This document shows positions 6,739 to 14,883 of a DNA stretch of 43,325 bases, piece by piece (the stretch's first letter is position 1; every line of letters starts with the position of its first letter). The notes under the pieces were generated by a model that saw nothing but the letters and a program-made list of their open reading frames with translations, was not told the origin of the DNA and did no database searches. The stretch is from an uncultured Acidimicrobiales bacterium (GTDB lineage: Bacteria > Actinomycetota > Acidimicrobiia > Acidimicrobiales > SZUA-35). The position numbers and the translations under genes were made by a program. The stretch is from contig CALGOA010000063.1 of assembly GCA_937958015.1 (NCBI GenBank), positions 73,079 to 116,403 of the forward strand, in the 5' to 3' direction.

Positions 6739-9447
6739 CTAGGGAGCGTCCTCACCTGGTGATGGTGCCTCTTCCGGTTCTACCGGGGCAGGTTCGTCCC
6801 CTGCGGGTGGCGGATCGTCAGCGGGCGCCTCTTCCGCCGGCGGGTCTTCCACGGGTGGATCTTCTGCAGGAGGATCTTCTGCAGGAGGATCTTCTGCAGG
6901 AGGATCTTCCACGGGTGGATCTTCTGCAGGTGGATCTTCCGGTGGCGGGTCGTCTGCAGGAGGATCCTCCTCGACGGGCTCGTCCGCCGGTGGGTCATCG
7001 GCAGGCGGCGGATCGTCCACCGGGACCTGAGGTTGCTGACCCGGGGTCGTGAAATTGACGCTGCGGCTCGAGACCTTTCCACCCTTCGATACCGCTTCAA
7101 CCCGGACGTTGTACCGGGTGCCCGGCTCGAGGTTGGAGAGCGATCGGGCGTGGATATTCCAGCACTGGCTGTTGTTGGGATATCCGTCGCTGTGGATCAG
7201 CGTGTCGTTCAGGTAGAAGCGGCTGCCAGCACAGATGTCGGTGACGAAGGAGACCTGGGCGCCGCTTTCGGTCTGACCCGAGATTGCGAGACCGCTGATC
7301 GCAGGTGCGACGTCAACCTCGGGAGAGGCCAGCGTGGTGAACGTGACGGACTTCGGGGCCGAGCGGGTCCCTTCCTCGTTGATCACCGAGACGGTCACCG
7401 TGTACTGCGTCGAGGGCGACAACGCAGAGCCGAAGGCGGCCCGGCCCAGCAGCAGTTGATGATCGTTCCAGCAACGATTCTGATTGGGGTACCCCGATGA
7501 TCCGCTCCTGATATTGGATATCCGGTACTCGGTTCCCGTGCACTGTGCGCTGCTGTAGGTGACCCGGGCGGTGGTATCCGAGATCGCCGAGACACTCAGC
7601 CCCGTCACGACGGGGGCGGGGGCGGCGGGCTCGTCGACCACCTCCTCTGTCACGGGGGTCGTGTCTTCAGGTTGATCGTCGACCGGGTCGGTCGGTGGTG
7701 TGGTGGGCTCGGGCGCTGCGACCTCGGGTGGGTCTACCGGAGCGGCGGTGGTCCCGAAGCTGACGCTGCTTCCGGCCGAACGTCCTCCCGGGCCCACGGC
7801 GACCGCGATCAGGCGGTAGTTGGTGGAGGGGCGGAGGGCCGTCAGGGAGATCACGTGGTTGGTGGCGCACGTGGTCGAGTTGATCGTTCGGACCGAGCCG
7901 TTCAGTGAGTAGGTGAGTGAGCTGCATTCGCTCACCGCAACCTGGAGTCGGGCCGTCGTCGAGCCGAGATCGAGCAGCGTGATCTTCTGGATGACCGGGG
8001 CGGCAACCACCGGTGCGACCTCGTCGTTGCCCGCATTGGCACCCCCGCCATCGGAGGGGGTGGTGGTCGCTGGCGCCGTCGGGGCTGCGACCTCGGCTCG
8101 ATCCAGTTCCTCCAGAAACTCCTCGTCCAGATCGTCTTCGGCCACGTCTTCCTCGACCAGTTCCGTAGTCGTCGACGTGGTGGATTCGGGCACGGTGGTG
8201 GTGACGGTGGTCGAGCTGCTCTGCGTGACACCCGCTACTTGGACGTCGTCGGACTCGCCACCGCCTCTGGTAGTTGCGAATGCGATGCCGCCGAGTGCGA
8301 GGATCAAGGCTGCTGCTGCAGCGATGATGAGGGGCGCCCGCCTCTTTCGCTCGGGTTCGGGAGGAAGCGGTTTGGCTGCGGGCGGGGTTGGTTCCGAGAC
8401 CTGCCGGGCCCGGACCACGCCGCTGGATCCATGCACCGTTGTACGCGCGGCAAAACCCGCGTCGTCGGGGACGCCGAACAGCGATGCTCCCGGCAGAACG
8501 GTCTCGGATTCCGAGCTAGCGGCAGGAGTGGTCGCCGCGGTTCCAAGGCCGGCCGCCCCGAAGAGGTCGGCTTCGGTGTGGTGCTGGGTTTCCGCCTCCG
8601 GAGCGACGAGCGGAAGGCCCTGCTCCGCCGCGGCAATCGCCGTCTGGAGTTCGACAAGATACGCGGCGGCGTCGGCCGGGCGATCCTCCGGTTTCTTTGC
8701 CATACCTCGTTCGATAACCGTGCAGATCGCGTCGGGCACCTGAGGCCGCAGATCCTCAACCGGTTCGTTGGCCACGCGATTGATCACGCTGATGACGTCA
8801 GCGGCGAGGTCGGTGCCGGTGAAGGGCGGGCGACCGGCGATCAGCGCGAACAGCGTTGCGGCGATTCCGTAGACGTCGACGGCGGGCGTCGCCTTGGCCG
8901 TAATGAAGGACTCGGGTGGCGCAAACGCCGGCGTGAAGCTCAGCGCCGTGGACTGGCTCGCCGTTTCCGAGGATGACAGACGTGAGATGCCAAAGTCGGC
9001 CACCTTTGGTTGACCCGACGGACTGATCAGGATGTTGGCCGGTTTGATATCGCGATGCACGATGCCCTGACCGTGGGCGTCCGCCATCGTGGCGGTGACC
9101 GCCGCAATCAGCGTGGTTGCCTCTCGCCAGTCCAAGGGTTCGGCCGGGTCCACCCGCTCGGCCAGCGAACCAGCCTCATAGAAGGGCATGATGATGTATG
9201 GCTCGTCTTGGCCGGTCTTGCCGGTGGCGAAGATCTGGGCGATGCCGTTGTGATCCGACAGACGACCCATGGCCCGGCGTTCGCGTTCGAATCGACGCTG
9301 GACGCCTTCGTCCCACGCCGAGTGAAGGACCTTGATCGCAACCCATCGATCGAGGTCCGGCTGAAAGGCCTTGTACACCCGAGCTGAACCGCCTCTGCCG
9401 ATCTGCTCTAAGTCGCTGATCCCCTCGATGCCCAGATCAATTTCCAC
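6739..9447 (-). CDS. PknB-like receptor Ser/Thr protein kinase with FN3 repeats and Pro/Asp/Glu tail
   Basis: The 902-residue membrane kinase has a complete Hanks-type catalytic domain (about 14-270): glycine loop GRGGSARV, Lys39 in VAIK, HRD at 131-133, Lys135, Asn138, DFG at 151-153 and an APPES loop end. One transmembrane helix follows at 371-392. The outside part has a Thr/Ser/Glu linker, three fibronectin type III-like domains (about 485-575, 620-705, 710-800; the second and third share an SGYPNQNRCWN / SDGYPNNSQCWN motif) and a tail of DPPAED-type repeats. PASTA domains, usual in PknB, are absent. The GTG start has a strong AAGGAGG site 7 nt upstream. The ligand is unknown; FN3 domains suggest binding of glycan or protein outside the cell. 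Confidence 0.93.
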   Translation of the reverse strand: MEIDLGIEGISDLEQIGRGGSARVYKAFQPDLDRWVAIKVLHSAWDEGVQRRFERERRAMGRLSDHNGIAQIFATGKTGQDEPYIIMPFYEAGSLAERVDPAEPLDWREATTLIAAVTATMADAHGQGIVHRDIKPANILISPSGQPKVADFGISRLSSSETASQSTALSFTPAFAPPESFITAKATPAVDVYGIAATLFALIAGRPPFTGTDLAADVISVINRVANEPVEDLRPQVPDAICTVIERGMAKKPEDRPADAAAYLVELQTAIAAAEQGLPLVAPEAETQHHTEADLFGAAGLGTAATTPAASSESETVLPGASLFGVPDDAGFAARTTVHGSSGVVRARQVSEPTPPAAKPLPPEPERKRRAPLIIAAAAALILALGGIAFATTRGGGESDDVQVAGVTQSSSTTVTTTVPESTTSTTTELVEEDVAEDDLDEEFLEELDRAEVAAPTAPATTTPSDGGGANAGNDEVAPVVAAPVIQKITLLDLGSTTARLQVAVSECSSLTYSLNGSVRTINSTTCATNHVISLTALRPSTNYRLIAVAVGPGGRSAGSSVSFGTTAAPVDPPEVAAPEPTTPPTDPVDDQPEDTTPVTEEVVDEPAAPAPVVTGLSVSAISDTTARVTYSSAQCTGTEYRISNIRSGSSGYPNQNRCWNDHQLLLGRAAFGSALSPSTQYTVTVSVINEEGTRSAPKSVTFTTLASPEVDVAPAISGLAISGQTESGAQVSFVTDICAGSRFYLNDTLIHSDGYPNNSQCWNIHARSLSNLEPGTRYNVRVEAVSKGGKVSSRSVNFTTPGQQPQVPVDDPPPADDPPADEPVEEDPPADDPPPEDPPAEDPPVEDPPAEDPPAEDPPAEDPPVEDPPAEEAPADDPPPAGDEPAPVEPEEAPSPGEDAP
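6842..6961. repeat. 15-bp tandem repeat array inside the kinase gene
   Basis: Eight consecutive 15-bp units follow the pattern GGATCTTCTGCAGGA with variants ending CCACGGGT or CCGGTGGC. Three copies at 6857-6901 are identical. On the coding strand each unit gives a five-residue DPPAE/DPPVE block. Such arrays commonly change copy number by slippage. Confidence 0.85.
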
Positions 9448-9454
9448 CGAACCG

Positions 9455-9461
9455 CCTCCTT
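9455..9461 (-). promoter_or_regulatory. Strong Shine-Dalgarno of the kinase gene
   Basis: AAGGAGG on the minus strand lies seven bases before the GTG at 9447. It fixes this start and contrasts with the many leaderless genes nearby. Confidence 0.75.
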
Positions 9462-9521
9462 GCGCCCTCCGCCCATGCTGAGCGACCGGGTCAGCCTATT
9501 CAGCGACGCCGGTAAATCGAA

Positions 9522-9537
9522 TGGGGATGAGTCCCCA
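9522..9537 (-). terminator. Possible hairpin terminator of the marR-rnb-lipoprotein operon
   Basis: TGGGGA-TGAG-TCCCCA is a perfect six-pair stem with a four-base loop, 30 bp downstream of the lipoprotein stop codon. Only a weak T-rich run follows on the minus strand (ATTCGATTT). Confidence 0.4.
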
Positions 9538-9566
9538 GCGCGGCACGTTTGGTAGATGCCGGTCAA

Positions 9567-10241
9567 CTATTCGGTCACCGCCACCGCAGTTGGGTTGGTC
9601 GATGCTGCGGCCGACCGGAGAAATTGCCGAGCCAGAAGCGGGCTGGCGGCCACGGCGCTTACGACGAGGCCGAAGCCGTCCGCGCCAGCCGGCACCGCAT
9701 AGAGAAGATCGCCAACCACGAGATCGGGTCGGTTTGCTGGAGTGGCCGAATCGACGAGGGTGTCGGTGTCGAGCGGGGCGATCGATTCGGTGGCCACCAG
9801 ATCGACGAGGTCGACCAGGGCGACCATCAGGACGTCGGGGCCTTGGCCCTGGGGACCGAGTTCCATGAACCGGTCGGACAACTCGCCGGGCTCGGCCCGT
9901 TGCACGACGATCGAAAGCCCGTTGTCGGTCGAGAACCTGTCGGCGACCGAGGTGAGCGGCTCGATGGGATCCGGGTTGACCCAGACGACCAGGTCGTGTC
10001 CGGCTGGTCGCCCGAGTTCGTCACCGTCGATAGTGGCGGTCGGTGCGGTCGGTGCGGTCGGTTCGGTCGGTTCGGTCGGCGCGGTCGGTTCGGGGGTCGG
10101 AGCGGGAGCAGTTGCGGTGACCGGTGTTGACTCGATCGCGGTGTCACTCGGATTCGAACAGGCCGACAGTCCGCAGAGGACGACGACGAGAGCCAGGGTC
10201 GCAACTCCACGTGTTGTTTGGCCAAGGTTGTTGCGCCGCAT
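9567..10241 (-). CDS. Lipoprotein resembling one lobe of a solute-binding protein
   Basis: The 224-residue protein starts MRRNNLGQTT and has a lipoprotein signal with lipobox CGLSACS near residue 28. A low-complexity linker of Thr-Glu-Pro/Thr-Ala-Pro repeats follows (about 42-66). The remainder, beginning HDLVVWVNPDPIEPLTSVAD and including GPDVLMVALVDLVDL and LLYAVPAGADGFGLVVS, resembles the first lobe of type-1 extracellular solute-binding proteins. Family members have about 400 residues and two lobes, so this is either a shortened relative or a different protein with a similar fold. No ABC transporter genes accompany it. It is the last gene of the operon, 5 bp after the PPOX gene. Confidence 0.75.
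   Translation of the reverse strand: MRRNNLGQTTRGVATLALVVVLCGLSACSNPSDTAIESTPVTATAPAPTPEPTAPTEPTEPTAPTAPTATIDGDELGRPAGHDLVVWVNPDPIEPLTSVADRFSTDNGLSIVVQRAEPGELSDRFMELGPQGQGPDVLMVALVDLVDLVATESIAPLDTDTLVDSATPANRPDLVVGDLLYAVPAGADGFGLVVSAVAASPLLARQFLRSAAASTNPTAVAVTE
10041..10092. repeat. Short 9-bp tandem repeats in the lipoprotein linker
   Basis: Repeated GGTTCGGTC / GGTGCGGTC units lie in the region encoding the Pro-Thr-Ala/Glu linker of the lipoprotein. Confidence 0.6.
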
Positions 10242-10246
10242 GGTGT

Positions 10247-10864
10247 TCAGTCGGCGGCAAGCTCCTCGGTGTAAGCCTGCTCCAGGTACTGCCGCATGTC
10301 GTTGGCATCGACCCCCTTGTTTTGGCAGGCGAAGATGTCCGCTAGATCCGGGGCGTCGACCAGAGCGCTCCAACTTTCGGGTTCCCATAGCTGAGAACGC
10401 CGGAACGCCTTGGCGCAGTGACCGAAGAGTTCGTCGGTGCGAACCACCAGGGCCGCCTTCGGAGTGCGGAGTTCCTTGGTGAACGACGCAAGGAGTTCGG
10501 GGTCGGTGGACAGGTGGGCCGCACCGTTGATACGTACCGTCTCTTCCTTGCCCGGAATCATCAGCAGCAGGCCCGCGTGGGGATTGCGCACGATGTTCTC
10601 GTAACTGTCCAGGCGATTGTTGCCTCCCAGATCTGGCATTGCGACGTGCTGATCGTCGAGGGCGATGATGAACCCGGGTGGCCCTCCTCGCGGCGACGCA
10701 TCGACGGTGCCGTCGGGATCGGCGGTGCTGAGGATGGCGAACGGGCAGAGCGACAGGAATCGGAGCGTTTCGTCGTCGATTCGGTCGGTCGCCTTCTCAG
10801 CGGCGATCTTGCTGGGCCTGCGGTAGACCGACCTCAGATCTTCGATCGATTGAATGCGGGTCAT
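10247..10864 (-). CDS. Pyridoxamine 5'-phosphate oxidase-fold flavoprotein (PPOX family)
   Basis: The 205-residue cytoplasmic protein has the split-barrel FMN-binding fold of the PPOX superfamily. Recognisable features are FLSLCPFAILSTADPDGTVD, ASPRGGPPGFI, LDSYENIVRNPHAGLLLMIP (typical NNRLDS motif of the FMN pocket) and ETVRINGAA. The length and the C-terminal HCAKAFRRSQLWEPESW segment match the MSMEG_1061/DR2398-type subgroup rather than true PdxH. Members bind FMN or F420 and reduce or oxidise unknown small substrates. Its ATG overlaps the stop of the RNB nuclease gene by ATGA, so they are co-translated; a functional link to RNA decay is not evident. Confidence 0.88.
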   Translation of the reverse strand: MTRIQSIEDLRSVYRRPSKIAAEKATDRIDDETLRFLSLCPFAILSTADPDGTVDASPRGGPPGFIIALDDQHVAMPDLGGNNRLDSYENIVRNPHAGLLLMIPGKEETVRINGAAHLSTDPELLASFTKELRTPKAALVVRTDELFGHCAKAFRRSQLWEPESWSALVDAPDLADIFACQNKGVDANDMRQYLEQAYTEELAAD

Positions 10865-12276
10865 GAAACGACCTCCCAGTCGAGTGATCTAGCGGTCGAG
10901 TCCACCGCAACCAACTTCACGGTCAACGACTCACCGAGACTACGACCGTTGATGTTGACGGATGATTCGATCGCCGGGTCGAGGATCTGGATGTAGGCCA
11001 GTTTGCGCTTCTCATGCAGCGACACGACCGCAGCCTCGAATCGTTCGCCGATTCGCGATTTCAGGACCATCGTTTCGGCGTAGTCGACCATGGCCCGCTC
11101 GAACGATGACTCTCGCGAACGGGCCCGGCCCATCAGGCTCGGCAGTTCCTCCAGATCGGCGAGTGTCTGTTCGGACGGCTCGGTTCCGGCATACAGAGCG
11201 AGCAGCACCTCGTTCCCGAAACGGTCGACCAATCTCCGGAGCGGCGCGGTGACATGTGAATAGTGGGATGCGATCGCGCCATGTTCGCTGAGTTGGGGAA
11301 GTTCTCCGTCGAACCAGACGTACCCGGCTCCACGAAAAGAGCGGGCGGCTTGCAAAAGGAACGCGCTGCGTTTCGGCGAGTCCGGCTCGACGGTGCGAAT
11401 CATCTCGGCGTAGCTCAGGTCGTCGGGCCACTGAATCCCGAGCGCCTTTGCCTGGCGGCGGAGGCGACGAAGGTCCTGCTTTCGGGGCGACGGAAGGGTG
11501 CGGAGCACACCGACCTTTGCGTCACGCATCATCCTGCCGGCAACGATCCCGGTAAGCAGCGAGATCTGGGCGTTCCACCCTTCGACCGGAATCGACGAGT
11601 CGAACCGCAATGTGTAGCTGCCGTCGTGCTCTTCGACTTCCTGGCTCGGAAGGTTCAGCGAGATCCCACCGCGGCGAACCTCCTCGGCTTGGCGCAGTGT
11701 GCCGATCTCCTTCAACAGCTGGAGCTGTTCTGACTCGCCGGCGTCGATCCGGTTCTGGGCGACCTCGTACGAGATGGCCTCGTCGATCCGAACGAGGGCT
11801 CGTTCCAACGAACTGTCGATCGGGAGGCCGTCGGTATCGAGGTCGATCGTCCACAGGAGAGAAGGTTTGTCGGTGCCGGCGAGAAGGCTGGCTTTGTCCT
11901 CGGAGAGCACCGGAGGATGTAGCGGGGTCCGGAGGTCGGGGGAGTAGTAGGTCATGCCCCGCTGACGGGCCTCGGTGTCGATGGGATCACCGCTGGCCAC
12001 GAAGGCGGCCACATCGGCGATGGCATAAAAGACCCGATACCCCTGCTCGGTACGGACGGCGTGGAAGGCCTGGTCGAGGTCCATCGCTCCGGGAGGATCG
12101 ATCGCTACGAGCGGCAGATCTCGGCGGTCGGTGCGAACGTCCGCAAACCGATCGACGGCAGCCTCGGCGGCCGCCAACACCTCCTGAGGAAACGCCCGGG
12201 GTATGTCGAGCTCGTCCCGGATGGCCTGAAATCCACTCTCGAATACGCGTGGGGCCACAATCCTGCGTTGCTTCAT
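10861..12276 (-). CDS. RNB-domain (RNase II/R family) 3'-5' exoribonuclease
   Basis: The 471-residue protein is built around the RNB catalytic domain that degrades RNA from the 3' end using Mg ions. The active-site signature is VAIDPPGAMDLDQAF near residues 60-75, followed by FYAIADVAAFV, YYSPDLRTPLHPPVLSEDKA, and the C-terminal RNB motif ASHYSHVTAPLRRLVDRFGN. It lacks the N-terminal cold-shock domains of RNase R; a short barrel-like C-terminal part (VVSLHEKRKLAYIQILDP) may be a degenerate S1 domain. The ATG at 12276 replaces a much longer open frame because family similarity begins there. TTAACT sits six bases upstream, and the gene follows marR by 8 bp. Confidence 0.9.
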   Translation of the reverse strand: MKQRRIVAPRVFESGFQAIRDELDIPRAFPQEVLAAAEAAVDRFADVRTDRRDLPLVAIDPPGAMDLDQAFHAVRTEQGYRVFYAIADVAAFVASGDPIDTEARQRGMTYYSPDLRTPLHPPVLSEDKASLLAGTDKPSLLWTIDLDTDGLPIDSSLERALVRIDEAISYEVAQNRIDAGESEQLQLLKEIGTLRQAEEVRRGGISLNLPSQEVEEHDGSYTLRFDSSIPVEGWNAQISLLTGIVAGRMMRDAKVGVLRTLPSPRKQDLRRLRRQAKALGIQWPDDLSYAEMIRTVEPDSPKRSAFLLQAARSFRGAGYVWFDGELPQLSEHGAIASHYSHVTAPLRRLVDRFGNEVLLALYAGTEPSEQTLADLEELPSLMGRARSRESSFERAMVDYAETMVLKSRIGERFEAAVVSLHEKRKLAYIQILDPAIESSVNINGRSLGESLTVKLVAVDSTARSLDWEVVS

Positions 12277-12282
12277 GGACGT

Positions 12283-12288
12283 AGTTAA
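12283..12288 (-). promoter_or_regulatory. Putative internal -10 element before the RNB gene
   Basis: TTAACT lies six bases before the ATG at 12276 and includes the marR stop codon TAA. It may drive a second, leaderless transcript. Confidence 0.3.
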
Positions 12289-12731
12289 CCGGTGAACCGA
12301 GCCACAGAAGCCCAGACCCGCGAGAAAGCGGGAAGATCTTCGGGAGCGACGTGATCGAGAAGGTAGGCCCGTACGTCGTTTACGTGCGTCGTTGCGGCCA
12401 AGCTGAGTAGCTGCATGCCGGTGTCGGTCAACGCTGCGTACAGGCCACGTCGGTCGTCGGGGGCCTCGGTTCGGATGACCAATCGTTGCTCGACGAGGCG
12501 ATCGACGCGGTAGGTCAACCGGCTTCGCGAAACCAACACCCGGTCGGCGATCTCGGCCATCCGAAGCCGGCGATCCGGTGCCTCCGACAGGAAGACCAGG
12601 ATCTCGTAGTCGGTCAATCGGATGGAGTGTTTTTCCTGAAGGCTGTGATCGAGGTGTTCGAGGAGGCGATGGACGCCGTAGAGGAAGTGGCGCCACGCAA
12701 CCTGTTCGTCTTCATTGAGCCATTCGGTCAC
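12285..12731 (-). CDS. MarR family winged-helix transcriptional regulator
   Basis: The 148-residue protein has the MarR fold: a dimerisation helix at the N-terminus, then LTDYEILVFLSEAPDRRLRM, the recognition region AEIADRVLVSRSRLTYRVDR, and the wing VIRTEAPDDRRGLYAALTD with the family DDRRG motif. MarR proteins are dimeric repressors that release DNA when they bind small phenolic ligands or are oxidised. It is the first gene of the operon with the RNB nuclease, PPOX protein and lipoprotein, and may control it; the target is inferred. The GTG start follows TAGTTT by seven bases, with no Shine-Dalgarno. Confidence 0.92.
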   Translation of the reverse strand: MTEWLNEDEQVAWRHFLYGVHRLLEHLDHSLQEKHSIRLTDYEILVFLSEAPDRRLRMAEIADRVLVSRSRLTYRVDRLVEQRLVIRTEAPDDRRGLYAALTDTGMQLLSLAATTHVNDVRAYLLDHVAPEDLPAFSRVWASVARFTG

Positions 12732-12738
12732 TCTTCAC

Positions 12739-12744
12739 AAACTA
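12739..12744 (-). promoter_or_regulatory. Putative -10 element, leaderless marR promoter
   Basis: TAGTTT on the minus strand is followed by seven bases and the GTG at 12731. Confidence 0.45.
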
Positions 12745-12785
12745 CTGCAGCGCATTCGGCTAAGCGGCGCTTTCGCCTCCCGGGT

Positions 12786-13607
12786 TCAGCGTCGCTGGCA
12801 GACCGGGCACCAGGTCGTCGTGCGAGCGTCGATGACCGCCGAGATCAAGTCGGTGTCACACCGAAGACACGGCTGGCCCGAGCGTCCGTATGCAGCCAGC
12901 GAATACTGATTCCCTCCGATACCGCCATGCACGGTTCGGTAGTCGCGCAGGGTCGTGCCGCCGTTGTCGATTCCTTTTTCGAGCGCTCGTCGTACCTCCT
13001 CGAGCAGGCGTTCGGCACGAGCCTGACCGAGTCGGGTCACCCGGGGGTTAATCTCGGCCGCCCACAACGCCTCGTCCGCGTAGATGTTTCCGACACCGGC
13101 GACCGGTCGTTGTGACAGCAGTTGCGTCTTGATCGCCCGGCGGCTCTTGGCGATCAACTCGTGGAAGAGTTTTGGGGTCAGAGCCGGATCCCACGGTTCG
13201 GGTCCTGCGTGATGCAGCGTCGGAATCGATGTGTAGTCGCCGGTACGAACGATCCGGATTCGCCCGAACCGGCGTACATCGTGAAAGAGCAGCGTCTCGG
13301 CTTCGGCGTCGGCGGACTCGGCCAGCCGCCACCAGGCTCGCAGATAGGAATCGTCGGGGTCCGGAAGTGCGGCGCGAAACGACAACGTGCCTGTCATGCC
13401 CAGATGGACGATCAGTTCGCGCTGGTCGACGAGGCGCAGCAGGAGAAACTTGCCCCGTCGGTCGACCTCGGCGATCGTTGCGTCGATCGCCTCAACCGCC
13501 GGCGTGAATTTCGTCGACCAGTGCGATCCGCTCTCGACGATGGTCCGCCCGGTGAGACGTGGCTCCAGCTCTCGCCGGAGCGTCTCGACCTCGGGTAGTT
13601 CAGGCAC
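12786..13607 (-). CDS. mutM: Formamidopyrimidine-DNA glycosylase (Fpg/MutM)
   Basis: The 273-residue bifunctional DNA glycosylase/AP lyase removes oxidised purines such as 8-oxoguanine. The N-terminus MPELPEVETLRREL gives the catalytic Pro2 and Glu3. Lys53 lies in the DRRGKFLLL strand, the helix-two-turn-helix motif is VGNIYADEALWAAEINP, and the C-terminus is a four-cysteine zinc finger (CLRCDTD ... TWCPVCQRR) with the catalytic Arg region DARTT. All expected active-site residues appear intact. It starts with GTG only six bases after the stop of the FAD oxidoreductase gene, so the two form an operon. Confidence 0.96.
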   Translation of the reverse strand: MPELPEVETLRRELEPRLTGRTIVESGSHWSTKFTPAVEAIDATIAEVDRRGKFLLLRLVDQRELIVHLGMTGTLSFRAALPDPDDSYLRAWWRLAESADAEAETLLFHDVRRFGRIRIVRTGDYTSIPTLHHAGPEPWDPALTPKLFHELIAKSRRAIKTQLLSQRPVAGVGNIYADEALWAAEINPRVTRLGQARAERLLEEVRRALEKGIDNGGTTLRDYRTVHGGIGGNQYSLAAYGRSGQPCLRCDTDLISAVIDARTTTWCPVCQRR

Positions 13608-13613
13608 CCGGCC

Positions 13614-14828
13614 TTAGCCGACGGTCACGGCTTGGGCCGCTTTCCGCCCGCTCTCCATGGCGCCGTTGATGCTGGCGTCGCGTCGATGATCTCCACAGAT
13701 GTAAACGCCGTTCTCCAGCCGGACGGCCGGTCGATTGTCGTAGCCCGGTAGCTGCATCGGTTGGGCCTGGGGAATGCGGTCGACCCGCAGCACCTCCCAC
13801 TCGGCCGCTTCCGGCCCGACGAGACCCACGAGTTGGTCGCGCATGGCGTCTTCGGTGCCGCTCGCCACCGTAGGTGCAGATGCGACGACCGTGTTGCTCC
13901 CGGCGGGTGCGTACGCAGAAGAGACAGCACTCATGTTCACAACGGAGTTCAACGGGCGCTTCCCGGATCCATTCAACACGATGATGGGATCGGTCTCGAC
14001 CGGCGATGGAGTAGAGAACCAGATGCTGGTCACCCCTCGCCAGCCCGGGTCTGGCTCATCGGTTAGGCGGGCGGCCTCGGTAGCTCCGGTTGCGACGATG
14101 ACCGCGTCCGCCTCGATCGTCTCCCCGCTAGCAAGGGCGACGCTGTTCGCAGTGATCGACTCGACCCGTTGATTGAGATGAAGTGAACCCTCCGCCAGCC
14201 GCCCGGCGAGTTGGGCGCTGATTTGGCCCATGCCGTTGCGAGGCACGGCGGCATCGCCCTGGGACAACATCCGAAAGACAAAGTCAACCACCCGGCTCGA
14301 GCCACCCAGATCGGCGTCGAGGGTGATACCCGCGAAGAGCGGCTTGAGGAATCGGTCGATCATCTGAGAGCTGAATCCGAGTTCCCTGAACCGGGTTCGT
14401 GCGGTCACATCCTCCCGTTCCCAGAGGTCGTCGAGCGACCCGCGGGTGGTCTCGAGTCGATAACGGAGGATGCGGGCCTTGTCGAGCAGGGTCCCCACTT
14501 CCGCCTTGATCGTGGGGAGCAATTGATCGGGTTTCCGAAACGGGTCGCCGACGGTGGCGGTGGCCCCGCCACCGAGCAGGATCTTCGCACCGGGATCAAA
14601 CGGTTGAAGGTCGAGCGCATTCATATCGAGAATGTCGCGGGCGGCCGGGTAGGCCGTGAGCAGGATCTGAAAGCCGCGATCACATAGGTGGCCGTCGACG
14701 GTGTCGGTACGCACCCGGCCACCGGGACCGTCGGACGCTTCGAAAACGGCGACTCCGTGACCATTGGCGGTGAGTTCTGAGGCCGCGGTCAATCCGGCGA
14801 GCCCCGCTCCTACAACGATGATGTCCAC
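13614..14828 (-). CDS. FAD-dependent amine oxidase/desaturase-like oxidoreductase
   Basis: The 404-residue protein has an N-terminal Rossmann FAD site, IVVGAGLAGLTAASELTANG, then a second flavin-binding segment EASDGPGGRVRTD, as in the amine oxidase and phytoene desaturase families. The C-terminus contains the FAD-binding VYICGDHRRDASINGAMESG motif. Substrate is unknown; the family covers amines, carotenoids and protoporphyrinogen, and no carotenoid genes are near. It heads an operon with mutM. The GTG start follows TAGACC by six bases, so translation may begin at the first base of the mRNA. Confidence 0.88.
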   Translation of the reverse strand: MDIIVVGAGLAGLTAASELTANGHGVAVFEASDGPGGRVRTDTVDGHLCDRGFQILLTAYPAARDILDMNALDLQPFDPGAKILLGGGATATVGDPFRKPDQLLPTIKAEVGTLLDKARILRYRLETTRGSLDDLWEREDVTARTRFRELGFSSQMIDRFLKPLFAGITLDADLGGSSRVVDFVFRMLSQGDAAVPRNGMGQISAQLAGRLAEGSLHLNQRVESITANSVALASGETIEADAVIVATGATEAARLTDEPDPGWRGVTSIWFSTPSPVETDPIIVLNGSGKRPLNSVVNMSAVSSAYAPAGSNTVVASAPTVASGTEDAMRDQLVGLVGPEAAEWEVLRVDRIPQAQPMQLPGYDNRPAVRLENGVYICGDHRRDASINGAMESGRKAAQAVTVG

Positions 14829-14834
14829 GGGATG

Positions 14835-14863
14835 GGTCTAGCAGGATTACGGGCCAGTTCCAT
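14835..14863 (-). promoter_or_regulatory. Leaderless promoter of the FAD oxidoreductase-mutM operon
   Basis: On the minus strand ATGGAA (14863-14858), 17 bases, then TAGACC (14840-14835), then six bases to the GTG. The same -35 hexamer occurs before the regulator gene at 26341. Confidence 0.5.
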
Positions 14864-14876
14864 GCCTCGCTAACCT
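14847..14876 (+). promoter_or_regulatory. Leaderless promoter of the acyl-CoA synthetase gene
   Basis: TTACGG (14847-14852), 18 bases, TAACCT (14871-14876), then seven bases to the ATG at 14884. It overlaps the opposing promoter in a 55-bp spacer. Confidence 0.5.
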
Positions 14877-14883
14877 CTGACAG

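Noticed and set aside
6842-6961. Regular repeats that could suggest a CRISPR array
   Set aside because: Units are 15 bp, directly adjacent without spacers and in frame with the kinase.
7913-8743. 276-codon plus-strand frame rich in Ser and Ala opposite the kinase
   Set aside because: It is a composition artefact of the Thr/Ser-rich kinase linker on the coding strand.
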